Of a stretch of DNA of 64,000 nucleotides, positions 26,976-36,287 are shown one piece after another (position 1 is the first letter of the stretch; each line of letters opens with the position of its first letter). Source of the stretch: an uncultured Pseudomonadales bacterium (GTDB lineage Bacteria; Pseudomonadota; Gammaproteobacteria; Pseudomonadales; Azotimanducaceae). A program made the translations under genes and the position numbers. The notes beneath the pieces are model-generated. The model was not told where the DNA came from and did not search any database. It worked only from the letters and a program-made list of their open reading frames with translations. Where the stretch lies: assembly GCA_958295875.1 (NCBI GenBank), contig OY282379.1, positions 868,001 to 932,000 on the forward strand, given 5' to 3'.

Positions 26976-28013
26976 TCAGGCGCGTTGGTTCAGCCCGGCC
27001 AGCTCTGCCATGAAGCGCACGGCCTCGTCTTGATTGGCGCCCACCGTCAAGCCGGTGAAGCCGGCGTCCACCCAATCCCGATAGCGCTTGCGAATGCGCT
27101 CCTTCGGCCCCAACAGCGCCGCCTCGTCGATGAACTCGTCCGGCACCGCGGCGGTGGCCTCATCTTTGCGCCCGGCGAGATAGAGCTCTTGGATGCGCTC
27201 CGCGGCGTCGCCGAAGCCACGCTCGATCATCATGTGCTTGTGGAAGTTGAGCGTCTTGTGGCCCATGCCGCCGATGTACAGCGCCGCGTTGGGCTTGCCG
27301 GCGTCGATGGCGGTTTGCACGTCGTCCGTGATGTGAACTTGCACGCCGGATTGCGCATCGAGGGCGTCCAGCCCGCGGCCGCTCTTCCTCGCCCCGGCGG
27401 CGAGCCATGCCCTCGCCTTTGGCACGTACTCTGGCGTCATGCGCAACGGCAGCCAGCCATCGGCGATTTCCCCGGTGAGCCGCACCATCGTCTCGGTGCC
27501 GGTGCCAAGCCAGATGGGGATGTGGGGGTTCATGTGCAGGATGGATTTCAACGGCTTGCCGATGCCCATTGCGCCTTCGCCCGCAAACGGCAGCGCTATC
27601 TCGCGCCCGTCGTGGCTCACCACCTCGCGCCGCAACGTCTTTCTGATGATGGCCACATAGTCCTTCAGGCGGTAATAGGGGCGGCCCCAAGGCTGGCCGT
27701 ACCACCCCTCGACGATCTGCGGGCCAGACATGCCGAGGCCGATGATCACGCGGTCTCCCCCGGCGAGGGCATCCACCGTGGCGGCCTGCATCGCCGCCAT
27801 CACCGGCGGACGCCCAGCGATTTGCTGAATGGCCGTGCCCAAGCGGATGCTCCGCGTGTGCGCCGCAATGAAGGCGAGCGGCGTCCAAGCGTCCGAACCG
27901 TAAGCCTCGGCGGTCCACACCGAGTCGTAGCCCAGCGCCTCCGCCAGCGCGATGCGCTGCATCGGAATGTCGAGGTGCCGCCCGCTGTAGCCAAGGCTCA
28001 AGCCCAACTTCAT
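26976..28013 (-). CDS. LLM-class (luciferase-like) oxidoreductase, F420-type
   Basis: A 345-residue TIM-barrel protein of the luciferase-like monooxygenase family: MKLGLSLGYSGRH, AEALGYDSVWTAEAYGSDAW, RLGTAIQQIAGRPPVMAAM, GGDRVIIGLGMSGPQIVEGW. This subgroup resembles F420-dependent enzymes of actinobacteria, which transfer hydride between F420 and small organic compounds. Most gammaproteobacteria are not known to make F420, so the cofactor may be FMN or F420; sequence alone does not say. The start at 28013 has GGGAGGCGG upstream; the longer frame (28058) is unlikely. It diverges from the SDR gene. Confidence 0.87.
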   Translation of the reverse strand: MKLGLSLGYSGRHLDIPMQRIALAEALGYDSVWTAEAYGSDAWTPLAFIAAHTRSIRLGTAIQQIAGRPPVMAAMQAATVDALAGGDRVIIGLGMSGPQIVEGWYGQPWGRPYYRLKDYVAIIRKTLRREVVSHDGREIALPFAGEGAMGIGKPLKSILHMNPHIPIWLGTGTETMVRLTGEIADGWLPLRMTPEYVPKARAWLAAGARKSGRGLDALDAQSGVQVHITDDVQTAIDAGKPNAALYIGGMGHKTLNFHKHMMIERGFGDAAERIQELYLAGRKDEATAAVPDEFIDEAALLGPKERIRKRYRDWVDAGFTGLTVGANQDEAVRFMAELAGLNQRA

Positions 28014-28082
28014 GTCCGCCTCCCACTCCCTCAAAGGTGAGCGGACAGAGTGCCACAAGCCGTGGCGCAGTGATGTCCGCGC

Positions 28083-28088
28083 TAGAAT
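28083..28088 (+). promoter_or_regulatory. Candidate -10 box of the SDR gene
   Basis: TAGAAT, 26 bases before the ATG at 28115, followed by a GGGAGG ribosome site. This gene has a conventional leader, in contrast to several others here. Confidence 0.35.
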
Positions 28089-28114
28089 CGGTGAACGAAA
28101 TCTTGGGAGGAGCT

Positions 28115-28891
28115 ATGAAACTGTCGAGCTTGAGCCGCTCCATCGCCGGTAAGACGGCCATCGTCACCGGTGCCGCGAGCGGCATGGGGCGCGCCACCGC
28201 GCGCTTGTTCGCAGACGAGGGCGCGAATGTCGCTGCTCTGGACATCAACGCCGACGCCCTCGCCGAGGTGACCGGCGAAATCGAGGCGGCCGGCCGTCCC
28301 GTGCGCGGCTGGCAACTGGACTTGGCGGACAAGGACGCCGTGGAGCGCGTCATCGGCGCCGTGGCCGACACGTTCGGCGGCATCGACATCCTCATCAACA
28401 ATGCTGGCATCGGCGCCGGCGGCGCCATTGACAGCGACAACTACGAGGCCACCTGGCAGCGCGGCTTCGATGTGCTGCTCACGGCCCATGTGCGCACGAT
28501 TCGCGCCGCGCTGCCATGGCTGCGCCAATCCGACGGAGCGCGCATCGTCAACATCGCCTCGACGGAAGGGTTGGGCGCCACCAAGTACGGCAGCGCCTAC
28601 AGCGCGGCGAAAACCGGCGTCATCGGGCTGACGCGCTCGCTGGCAGTGGAGTTCGGCGCCGAGGGCATCACCGTGAACTGCATCTGCCCTGGGCCCATCC
28701 GCACCGGCATGACGGACGCCATTCCCGAGGCGAGCAAGCAGGAGTACGCCCGTCGCCGCGTCGCGCTCAAGCGCTACGCGGAACCGGAAGAGGTGGCCCA
28801 CGCGACCCTGAGCTTGGTGCTGCCGGCCGCATCCTTCATCACTGGCGTCGCACTGCCGGTGGACGGCGGCCTCACCATCAAGAACGCCTAG
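28115..28891 (+). CDS. Short-chain dehydrogenase/reductase
   Basis: A 258-residue classical SDR. The NAD(P)-binding TGAASGMG is at residues 18-25, NNAG at 95-98, and the catalytic Ser149 (NIAST), Tyr162 and Lys166 (YSAAK) are all present, with the closing CPGPIRTGM after the active site. It probably oxidises or reduces a hydroxy/keto group on a small substrate. The Asp at residue 43 (ALDIN), after the second beta strand, favours NAD over NADP. GGGAGG precedes the ATG by four bases. Substrate unknown; the neighbouring LLM oxidoreductase and crotonase-like protein suggest catabolism. Confidence 0.92.
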   Translation: MKLSSLSRSIAGKTAIVTGAASGMGRATARLFADEGANVAALDINADALAEVTGEIEAAGRPVRGWQLDLADKDAVERVIGAVADTFGGIDILINNAGIGAGGAIDSDNYEATWQRGFDVLLTAHVRTIRAALPWLRQSDGARIVNIASTEGLGATKYGSAYSAAKTGVIGLTRSLAVEFGAEGITVNCICPGPIRTGMTDAIPEASKQEYARRRVALKRYAEPEEVAHATLSLVLPAASFITGVALPVDGGLTIKNA

Positions 28892-28961
28892 CGTGTGCGC
28901 ATCTGCTCCATGGTGGCGAAACCGATGGCGTGGGAGCCTTTCAGCCGTGGCTAGAGGAACC

Positions 28962-29159
28962 ATGGTGGGCAAGTCGAGGAAGGTCGATAAGGGCACGGTC
29001 AAGGTGCATGTGACATTTCTAGGTGGCATGTACGTGGATGCAGACGAACTGCTGCGCAGCGAAGCCGCAAAGCGGACGATGGCCAAGATGCAGAAGGCAC
29101 TGGGCCACATCCCCCAAGAATCACAAGAAGGTGTCCGGCCAACCGAGAGAGCGGACTAA
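28962..29159 (+). CDS. Small protein of unknown function
   Basis: A 65-residue basic protein, MVGKSRKVDKGTVKVHV and so on, with a beta-like segment (VKVHVTFLGGMYVDADELL) and a helical one (SEAAKRTMAKMQKALGH). AGAGGAAC precedes the ATG. The ordered middle part and the ribosome site make it a likely gene, but I recognise no family. A longer frame starts at 28893, two bases after the SDR stop; its extra N-terminus is Trp/Arg-rich and unconvincing. The 267 bases after it, up to 29426, hold nothing I can identify. Confidence 0.5.
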   Translation: MVGKSRKVDKGTVKVHVTFLGGMYVDADELLRSEAAKRTMAKMQKALGHIPQESQEGVRPTERAD

Positions 29160-29426
29160 GAGAGCCCGCGGTCTCCGCCACCGGCACTCCTCCGTCGCGG
29201 CACGGCTCGAAGCGCCATCTCACACCGGCAAACTCGTCCGCCTGCATCTAGCGACGCGGACGCGAGTGCGTCCTTGGAAAACAGGCCGTGCCTGCCACCC
29301 GCGCCTCAGACCTAGTGCAGCACCATCCCCGCGGCAGCTTGGCCTGCCAAGCCCCGCCGCGGCGAGCGGCTAGCCCGCCGGGCGTGTGCTCGGCAGGCTC
29401 CGCGGTGTGGCGGTGCCAGCCGTCCT

Positions 29427-30209
29427 TCAGCGCCCGACGAAGTTGCCGGGGCGTCGTTCCGACACGGCGCGCACGCCTTCCTTGTGGTCTTCGGTCTGCT
29501 GCAGGCGCCCCTGCTCGCTGTTCTCCCAATCCGTCGCCGCCTGCACCGCTTCGGGCAGCCCTTGGCGCATGGTGGCGCGCACGGATTGCACCGCGAGCGG
29601 CGCGTTCTCGGCGATCTCCGCGGCGAGCCGCATCGCTTGATCGCGCAGATCATCCGCATCCGCCAAGATGTCCGCCAAACCCCACTCGTAGGCCGTTTCG
29701 CCGTCGATGCGACGCCCGGTCAGGAACATCAAGTTGGCCTTTTGCTGGCCGACGATCTTCGCCAGCGTGTGCGTCAAGCCAAAGCCCGGATGGAAGCCGA
29801 GCTTCACGAAGTTGGCGGTGAAGCGCGCTCTGGGGGAGACAACGCGAAAGTCTGCCATCACGGCAAGCCCGAAGCCGCCGCCCACCGCCGCGCCCTGCAC
29901 CGCGGCGATGACGGGCTTCTTGGCCGAGAACAGGCGCACCGCCGCGGTGTAGAGAGGGTTCTTGCCCGTCACCGGGCGGCTGCCCTGCGTGGAATCCCGC
30001 GCCGGATCCGCGAAGTTGTTGCCGGCGCAGAAGTGCTTGCCCTCGGAGCACAGCACCAGCGCGCGCACATCGATGTCCTCGTCCAAGGCATGGAACGCAT
30101 CCCCCATGTCGTTCATGAGGGCCACGTCAAAAAAGTTGTTGGGCGGGCGCTGTATCTCCAACGTGGCCACATGGCCATCGCGCCGCACCTCAATGTCGCC
30201 GTACCTCAC
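29427..30209 (-). CDS. Enoyl-CoA hydratase/isomerase (crotonase) family protein lacking both hydratase glutamates
   Basis: A 260-residue crotonase-fold protein. The oxyanion-hole segments are present (SEGKHFCAGNNFA and VQGAAVGGGFGLAVMADFRV). When the following stretch (ARFTANFVKLGFHPGFGLTH) is laid on rat crotonase, the position of Glu144 falls on Phe and that of Glu164 on Leu, so ordinary hydration is unlikely. It may be an isomerase, a lyase or another CoA-ester enzyme. GTG start with GGGGAGGAA upstream. It is transcribed away from the MBL-fold gene, and a TAACAT lies upstream as possible -10. Confidence 0.85.
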   Translation of the reverse strand: MRYGDIEVRRDGHVATLEIQRPPNNFFDVALMNDMGDAFHALDEDIDVRALVLCSEGKHFCAGNNFADPARDSTQGSRPVTGKNPLYTAAVRLFSAKKPVIAAVQGAAVGGGFGLAVMADFRVVSPRARFTANFVKLGFHPGFGLTHTLAKIVGQQKANLMFLTGRRIDGETAYEWGLADILADADDLRDQAMRLAAEIAENAPLAVQSVRATMRQGLPEAVQAATDWENSEQGRLQQTEDHKEGVRAVSERRPGNFVGR

Positions 30210-30350
30210 TGCAGTTCCTCCCCGAAAATTGCCGCTTTGCCAGCATGTTATGGTGCCCCAAAACCGAGTCTGGGCATAGCGAGGCGGCGCATGGCAAGCG
30301 TAGCCAAGCTAGCCGTTAGGCGGGCGAGGCAGGCACAGAGGATGGAATAG

Positions 30351-31208
30351 ATGGCGGAGTTTCTGCGTTGGCGCGTGGGCGAGGTGACGGTCACGCGGGT
30401 GGTGGAGCTCACCTCTGCCAGCCTTGGCAGCCACCTGCTGCCGCAAGCATCGCCAGACATCGCCCGCGAGCTGCCTTGGCTCAAGCCATTTGTGAGCGAG
30501 AAGGGCGAACTCGTGCTCTCGTTTCACAGTTTGGTGTTGGAGTGCCGCGGCGAGGTGATCGTGGTGGACACCTGCATCGGCAATGACAAAGAGCGCACCT
30601 ACCCGCGCTGGAACGCGATGCAAACGAACTTCTTGGCAGACTTCGCGGAAGCCGGGTTCGACCCGCAGCGTGTGGCCACCGTGCTCTGCACCCACATGCA
30701 CGTGGATCATGTGGGCTGGAACACCCGGCTTGTCGATGGGCGCTGGCAGCCGACGTTCGCCAACGCCCGCCACCTCTATGCCGAGGCGGAGTGGGCGCAT
30801 TGGCAGACGCATGACCAGACGGCGGCGTTCGGCCCCGTCATCGAGGATTCCGTGCAGCCGATCTTCGACGCCGGCTTGGCAGACCTCGTGCCGAGTGAGC
30901 ACGCCGTGAGCGATGTGGTGACGCTCTTGCCGACGCCGGGCCACACCCCCGGCCATGTCTGCGTCCACATCGCCTCCAAGGGCGAGGAAGCGGTCATCAC
31001 CGGCGACCTGATGCACCACCCGTGCCAAGCCGCGCACCCGGATTGGAATGCCAGCGTGGACTTTGACCCCGATCTAGCCGCCACGACGCGGCGGGGCTTC
31101 CTAAACCGCTATGCGGACCGGCCTGTGCTAGTGATCGGCACCCACTTCGCCGGCCCAACCGCCGGGCGCATCGTCCGGGACGGCGACGCCTTCCGCCTAG
31201 ATTGCTAA
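30351..31208 (+). CDS. MBL-fold metallo-hydrolase
   Basis: A 285-residue metallo-beta-lactamase-fold hydrolase. The zinc motif HMHVDH is at residues 115-120, a further His lies in TPGHTPGHVC, the bridging Asp in ITGDLMHHP, and the last His in VLVIGTHFAGPTAG. The family includes lactonases, glyoxalases and arylsulfatase-like enzymes. There is no signal peptide, so it acts in the cytosol. Its neighbour on the other strand is the crotonase-like gene. Substrate unknown; a lactone or ester is only a guess. Confidence 0.9.
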   Translation: MAEFLRWRVGEVTVTRVVELTSASLGSHLLPQASPDIARELPWLKPFVSEKGELVLSFHSLVLECRGEVIVVDTCIGNDKERTYPRWNAMQTNFLADFAEAGFDPQRVATVLCTHMHVDHVGWNTRLVDGRWQPTFANARHLYAEAEWAHWQTHDQTAAFGPVIEDSVQPIFDAGLADLVPSEHAVSDVVTLLPTPGHTPGHVCVHIASKGEEAVITGDLMHHPCQAAHPDWNASVDFDPDLAATTRRGFLNRYADRPVLVIGTHFAGPTAGRIVRDGDAFRLDC

Positions 31209-31317
31209 GGCCGGCGTAAAGCCGGGCGCAACCGCATCATCCGGTCGCCAAGCGCTCGGCAGCGACTCGACGGGCGGCGAACCGCGATAGCATTGGGCGT
31301 TTTGCCGCGCCCTCGCC

Positions 31318-32568
31318 TTGTCCTCCCGCCACATCGCCAACGTGTGCAAGCGCCGCGACTTCGTGGGCCTTTGGGCCGGCAGCGTCGCGGCATCGTTCGC
31401 CATGAACATGCAGATCATCGCACGCGGCTGGCTGGTCTACGCGATGACGTCCTCCGCCACGGACTTGGCGTTAGTGACGCTGTCCTTCACGGGGCCGCAA
31501 GTGGTGCTGTCGCTCGTCGGCGGCGTCGTGGCAGACCGCTTCTTCAAGCGCCGCATCCTCATCATCGCCCAGCTCTCGAATTGCGTGGCCACCGTGGCGA
31601 TGGCATCGATCATCGTCGCCGGCCGCGTCACCTTTGCAGACTTCATCTGGTTCGGCATGTTCAACGGCAGCGTGCTCGCGCTTTCCATGCCGGCGCGCCA
31701 TTCCTTCGTGCCGGATCTCGTGCCGCGGCGCCTGATTTTCACGGCCATGGCCTTGAACACCGCCGGCATGAACCTCGCCCGCGTCTTGGGGCCGGTGATC
31801 GCCGGCTTCGTCATTGCTTGGATGGCGGACGGCGACACCACCAGCGCTCGCGGCGTCGGCATCGTTTACTGCCTGATTGCGGCGCTGTACTTCACGGCCG
31901 CGGCCACGACGTTCTTCGTTCAGAGCCCCGGAGCGCCGCAGCCTCGGGGCGGTGCCGGCCCCTTGGCGGACATCCGCGCAGGCTTGGCCTATGTGCGCAC
32001 CAACCCGCCGGTGCTGGGGCTCATCCTGCTCTCCATCGTGCCGTTCATGTTCGGCATGCCGTTGAACACCCTGATGCCCGCCTTCAACGAAGATATCTTG
32101 GGTGGCGGCGCGGACGACCTTGGCCTGCTCGTCTCCGCCATGGGCATCGGCGCCATCGTCGGCTCGGTGACGTTGGCCGCCGCCGGGGAGCTGCGCCGAA
32201 AGCGGGCGACGCTCCTTGCCCTGAGCGCCGGCTGGGCCGTCAGCGTCGCCGCCTTGGGCGCCGCCGGCAGCTTGCCGCTGGCCATGCTGGCAGTGATAGC
32301 ATTCGGTTGGATGTCGTCCTCGACCATGGCGCTGAACCGCGGCCTGCTGCAAACGCAGACGACGTTCTCCATGCGCGGGCGCGTGATGAGCATCGACATC
32401 ATGTGCCACGGCCTCATGCCCTTAGGCGCCATCCCCATTGGCTTGATCGCGGACGGTTTCGGCGTGGCGGCGGCATTGCTGGTGAGCGGGACGCTGTTCG
32501 CCATCGCCATCGCCAGCTTGGCGCGGTTCTCCTTCTCTGTGCGCCAGATCGGCGTGGCGCCGGCGTGA
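31318..32568 (+). CDS. MFS transporter (MFS_3/enterobactin-exporter-like)
   Basis: A 416-residue carrier with about twelve hydrophobic segments. The opening NVCKRRDFVGLWAGSVAASF and the loop VVADRFFKRRILIIAQ are typical of the MFS_3 group, which includes the siderophore exporter EntS and macrolide exporters. The start is TTG 31318, because the first in-frame ATG (about 31402) already lies within helix 1. The stop overlaps the ATG of the sulfatase (TGATG arrangement), suggesting a transcriptional pair, so the carrier may move a substrate or product of that enzyme. This is inference. Confidence 0.86.
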   Translation: MSSRHIANVCKRRDFVGLWAGSVAASFAMNMQIIARGWLVYAMTSSATDLALVTLSFTGPQVVLSLVGGVVADRFFKRRILIIAQLSNCVATVAMASIIVAGRVTFADFIWFGMFNGSVLALSMPARHSFVPDLVPRRLIFTAMALNTAGMNLARVLGPVIAGFVIAWMADGDTTSARGVGIVYCLIAALYFTAAATTFFVQSPGAPQPRGGAGPLADIRAGLAYVRTNPPVLGLILLSIVPFMFGMPLNTLMPAFNEDILGGGADDLGLLVSAMGIGAIVGSVTLAAAGELRRKRATLLALSAGWAVSVAALGAAGSLPLAMLAVIAFGWMSSSTMALNRGLLQTQTTFSMRGRVMSIDIMCHGLMPLGAIPIGLIADGFGVAAALLVSGTLFAIAIASLARFSFSVRQIGVAPA

Positions 32569-33970
32569 TGGTGGCGTGCCGGCCAATGGCGTGGCTGCTG
32601 GCCCTTCTTGTAGGGGCGTGGCCCGGCGGCAGCCACGCGGCAATCGGCGCGAAGCCCCCCCCCCCAACATCGTCTTCATCATGGCGGACGATCTCGGCTA
32701 TGGCGAACTAGGCTCTTACGGCCAACGCAAGATCCGCACGCCTCGGTTGGACCACATAGCGGCGCAAGGCATGCGCTTCACGCAGTTCTACTCCGCCGCG
32801 CCAGTTTGCGCACCGGCTAGGGAGGCGCTACTGCTTGGCCGACACGCCGGGCATGTCCGCCATGCCAACCAAAACGCACCCATGGCCGCTGAGAGCGTAA
32901 CGTTGGCAGAACTTCTGCGAACACAGGGCTACGCCACGGCGATGATCGGCAAGTGGGCACTTGGCGATTTGGGAACGGGCGGCGAGCCGGACCGCCACGG
33001 CTTCGACCACTACTTCGGCTACCTCGATCAAACCGCGGCGCATCGCCACTACCCGACGCAGCTATACCGCAATGGGGAACGGCTGCAGTACCCCGGCAAT
33101 GCGCTGTTCCACGGCGACGTCCACTCCGGCGATGCCTTCGTCGCCGAGGCGCAAGCCTTCATCAATCGGCACCAAGGCCAGCCGTTCTTCCTCTACCTGC
33201 CGCTCACGCTGCCCCATGCCGATATCGTCGCACCGCAGGCGTTCCTCGACGCATACGCCGGCCGTTTTCCCGAGATGCCATTCGCCGGCGGGCACTACGC
33301 ACCCCAAACCATGCCAAATGCCGCCACCGCGGCGATGATCAGCTTACTGGACCACCATGTTGGCAAAGTGTTGGACAGCCTCGCCTCCGCGGGGTTGGAC
33401 GAACGGACGATCGTCTTCTTCACTTCCGACAACGGCCCGGTTTCGGTTGGTGGGCGCAACTTCGAGTTCTTTGATGGTGCCGGGGGGCTCCGAGGTGGCA
33501 AGCGCAGCCTCTACGAGGGCGGCATCCGCGTGCCGATGATCGTGCGCTGGCCTGGCCGGGTCCCCGCGCAGGTAGTGAGCGACGCAGTGTGGAGCTTAGT
33601 CGATGTGTTTGCGACAGTGGCCGACTTGGTGGATGCGCCGGACGGCGAGACGGACGGCACATCAATGCTGCCCATCCTCCTCGGCGAGGCCGAGCGTTTG
33701 GCCCGGCGCCCCCTCTATTGGGCTTGGCGCGGGTCGCAGTTATCCGGGCCGCCGGACGATGCTGGGTCGTGGAGCGAGCCGGAGTTCGTGCAGGCGGTGC
33801 GGCTTGGGGATTGGAAGGCCGTTCGCTTCAACCGCTCGAGCGAAGTGGAGCTCTACAACTTGGCCGAAGACAGCGGAGAAACGCGCGACCTCGCGGCCCG
33901 ATACCCTCGCAAGGTCGCCACCCTGACGGCGATCATGGAGCGCGAACATGCGCCGTTGCCCGTGCGTTGA
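32568..33970 (+). CDS. Exported sulfatase with signal peptide out of frame across an 11-C tract
   Basis: The body (from about 32666, NIVFIMADDLGYGELGSYG) is a type I sulfatase. It has the metal Asp pair (ADD), the CxPxR motif CAPAR with the cysteine at 32807-32809 that is converted to formylglycine, IGKWALG, and TSDNGPVS. The ATG at 32568 overlaps the MFS stop and opens a good signal peptide (AWLLALLVGAWPGGSHA), but that frame does not join the body. The break lies at a run of 11 C (32655-32665); 12 or 9 C would restore one reading frame. As read, the body can only be made from an N-terminus without a signal peptide. Phase variation, recent decay or a sequencing error are all possible. Confidence 0.82.
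32655..32665 (+). repeat. Homopolymeric C(11) tract in the sulfatase gene
   Basis: Eleven consecutive C at the junction between the signal-peptide frame and the sulfatase frame. Such tracts gain and lose bases by slippage. It is by far the longest homopolymer noticed in the window. Confidence 0.85.
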
Positions 33971-34115
33971 CCGGGATGCACGCCGAGCCGGCGCATCGCG
34001 TCGGCAGCGTGATCCGGCGACGCCGGCCGAGCGTTACAATGCGCACCCGAAACCGTTGCCTCCAAAGCCAGCCGTCAGCAGTGCCGCGGCGGTGATGGCG
34101 TAGGGAAGTGCGCCC

Positions 34116-35141
34116 ATGCTGGTGCTCGGCATTGAAACATCCTGCGACGAAACCGGCATCGCGCTGTACGATTCGGCCGCCGGCCTCATCGCCAACGCCC
34201 TCCACAGCCAAGTTCTCACCCATGCGGACTACGGTGGCGTGGTGCCGGAACTCGCTTCCAGAGACCACATCCGCAGGATCGTGCCCCTCGCGCGGCAAGC
34301 CCTCGCCGACGCCGAGCGGCAACTCGCAGACATCGACGCCATCGCCTACACCGCCGGGCCGGGGTTGCTCGGCGCATTGATGACCGGCGCTGGCGTCGCC
34401 CGCTCCCTCGCCTGGGCCTTGGGCGTGCCGGCCCTCGGCGTGCATCACATGGAGGCGCATCTGCTCGCACCTTTGCTGGACGCGCCGCGCCTGCGCCTAC
34501 CGTTTGTGGCGCTGCTCGTCTCCGGCGGCCACACGCAACTCGTCAAGACCACCGGCGTTGGCCGCTACGAACTGCTCGGCGAATCCTTGGACGACGCGGC
34601 CGGCGAGGCGTTCGACAAGACGGCGAAGCTGCTCGGCCTAGGCTATCCCGGCGGCCCGGCCATCGCCGCCCAAGCGGACGCTGGGCGCCCGCACCGCTTC
34701 GCTTTTCCGCGGCCGATGACGGACCGCCCCGGCCTCGACTTCAGCTTCAGCGGCTTGAAGACCCATGTCGCCAATGTCGTGCGCACCTTGCAGCCGTTGA
34801 CGACGCAAGACGTGGCGGACATCGCCAGAGGCTTTCAGGATGCGGTGGTGGAAACGTTGATCATCAAGTGCCGCCGCGCCCTCGACGCCACCGGCATGGA
34901 CGCGCTGGTGGTCTCCGGCGGTGTGGCGGCGAACCGCGCCCTGCGCGCGCGTCTCAAAGAGGTGGCACCGGCGGTTTACTATCCGCCGCCGGCACTGTGT
35001 ACCGACAACGGCGCGATGGTGGCCTATGCGGGCTGGCTGCGCCTCAAAGGCGGGACGGCGGCGCCGAGCGCAGACGGCGAGGAGCGCCTTGCCATCGCCA
35101 CCCGGGCGCGTTGGCCGCTGCAGGAGTTGGCGCCGCCATGA
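34116..35141 (+). CDS. tsaD: tRNA N6-adenosine threonylcarbamoyltransferase TsaD
   Basis: A 341-residue ASKHA-fold enzyme that, with TsaB, TsaE and TsaC, makes t6A at position 37 of ANN-decoding tRNAs. It opens [18 protein letters not shown], has the metal-binding histidines in GVHHMEAHL, then [30 protein letters not shown] and [18 protein letters not shown] precedes the ATG. TACAAT at 34035-34040 is a possible -10 box. Its stop overlaps the folB start. In many gammaproteobacteria rpsU lies beside tsaD; it is not here. Confidence 0.97.
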   Translation: MLVLGIETSCDETGIALYDSAAGLIANALHSQVLTHADYGGVVPELASRDHIRRIVPLARQALADAERQLADIDAIAYTAGPGLLGALMTGAGVARSLAWALGVPALGVHHMEAHLLAPLLDAPRLRLPFVALLVSGGHTQLVKTTGVGRYELLGESLDDAAGEAFDKTAKLLGLGYPGGPAIAAQADAGRPHRFAFPRPMTDRPGLDFSFSGLKTHVANVVRTLQPLTTQDVADIARGFQDAVVETLIIKCRRALDATGMDALVVSGGVAANRALRARLKEVAPAVYYPPPALCTDNGAMVAYAGWLRLKGGTAAPSADGEERLAIATRARWPLQELAPP

Positions 35142-35488
35142 TGATCCGCATCGAGGCGCTGGAGGTGTTCGCCATCATCGGCGTGCATGAAGCCGAGCGG
35201 GAACGGCCGCAATCCCTCTTGGTGGACATCGAGTTCCGCGTGCCAACCCCCGCGACCGACGATCTGGACGCCACGGTGGACTACTCTGAGGCGCAAGCCA
35301 TCGCCGCACGTTGCATCCAAGCCGGCGAGTTCCGCCTCATCGAGACCGCGGCGCAAGCCACGGCGCGGCGCTTGGCGCAGACGCTAGGTGTGGACGATGT
35401 GGCGGTGAAGGTGGCGAAGCCGGCCGCCTCCCGCACCGCCCGCTCCGTGTCCGCGTCATACCGGCTTGAGCTGCCGGGCCGCCGCTGA
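35138..35488 (+). CDS. folB: Dihydroneopterin aldolase FolB
   Basis: A 116-residue enzyme that splits dihydroneopterin to hydroxymethyl-dihydropterin in folate synthesis. The family pattern is clear: [63 protein letters not shown] and [16 protein letters not shown]. The start is ATG 35138 or 35141, overlapping the tsaD stop. The last 33 bases overlap, on the opposite strand, the end of apaH. Confidence 0.95.
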   Translation: MMIRIEALEVFAIIGVHEAERERPQSLLVDIEFRVPTPATDDLDATVDYSEAQAIAARCIQAGEFRLIETAAQATARRLAQTLGVDDVAVKVAKPAASRTARSVSASYRLELPGRR

Positions 35489-36274
35489 CGGGACGCTGAT
35501 GTGCTTGCCGTCTTCCAGGCGGTAGGCGGTGAGCTTGCCGCCCCACACGCAACCCGTGTCCACGCCGATGGCGCGTTCGCCGCGGACGCCGTTCAGTGCC
35601 GCCCAGTGGCCGAACAGGATGGGGCGCTTGATGCGCGGCGGATACGCGAACCAAGGCGAGTATCCCGGCGGCGCATCCACCGCCGACCCCTTGCGCGAAA
35701 GCTGCAGCTCGCCGGCCGCGCCGACGAAGCGCATGCGGGTGAAATAGTTGACGATGACGCGCAACCGCTCCACCCCGGCCAAGGACTTCGACCAGCGGCG
35801 CGGCTCGTCGCCGTAGATGCGGCTCAAGAACGGGTGGCAGGCGTCGCCACGCAGTGCCGCTTCCACTTCCGCGGCGCGGCGCTTGGCTTGCTTCAGCCGC
35901 CAAATGTGCGGCACGCCGGCATGTGCCATCACGAGGCCCTTGGCGCAGTGCAAGAGCGGCTGCCGGCGCAGCCACTGCGCCAACTCGCGGCAGTCCTCGG
36001 CGTTCAGCAGCGCATCCAAGGTGTCCGCCGGGCGTGGCGCGTGGCCGCCCAAGGCGATGGCGAGGAAGTGCAGGTCGTGATTGCCGAGCACCGTCACGGC
36101 AGCGTCGCCCAAGCCCTTGACGAAACGCAATGTCGCCAACGATTCCGGCCCCCGGTTGATGAGATCGCCAACGAACCAGAGCTGGTCGCGGCGGCGCCGA
36201 AAGCGCACCTTGGACAAGAGCGCCTGCAGTTCGGCGAAGCAACCCTGCACGTCGCCAATGACGTAGGTGGACAC
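35456..36274 (-). CDS. apaH: Bis(5'-nucleosyl)-tetraphosphatase (symmetrical) ApaH
   Basis: A 272-residue metallophosphatase that splits Ap4A into two ADP and also decaps Np4-capped RNA. The metal motifs are GDVQGCF (near residue 7), VGDLINRGPES and LGNHDLHFLAIA. It is the last gene of the block lptD-surA-pdxA-rsmA-apaG-apaH, 13 bases after apaG. Its 3' end overlaps folB convergently. Confidence 0.96.
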   Translation of the reverse strand: MSTYVIGDVQGCFAELQALLSKVRFRRRRDQLWFVGDLINRGPESLATLRFVKGLGDAAVTVLGNHDLHFLAIALGGHAPRPADTLDALLNAEDCRELAQWLRRQPLLHCAKGLVMAHAGVPHIWRLKQAKRRAAEVEAALRGDACHPFLSRIYGDEPRRWSKSLAGVERLRVIVNYFTRMRFVGAAGELQLSRKGSAVDAPPGYSPWFAYPPRIKRPILFGHWAALNGVRGERAIGVDTGCVWGGKLTAYRLEDGKHISVPSAAARQLKPV

Positions 36275-36287
36275 GTGAGGCTAGCCG

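Noticed and set aside
29248-29529. 93-codon minus-strand frame
   Set aside because: Arg-rich and overlaps the end of the crotonase-like gene out of phase.
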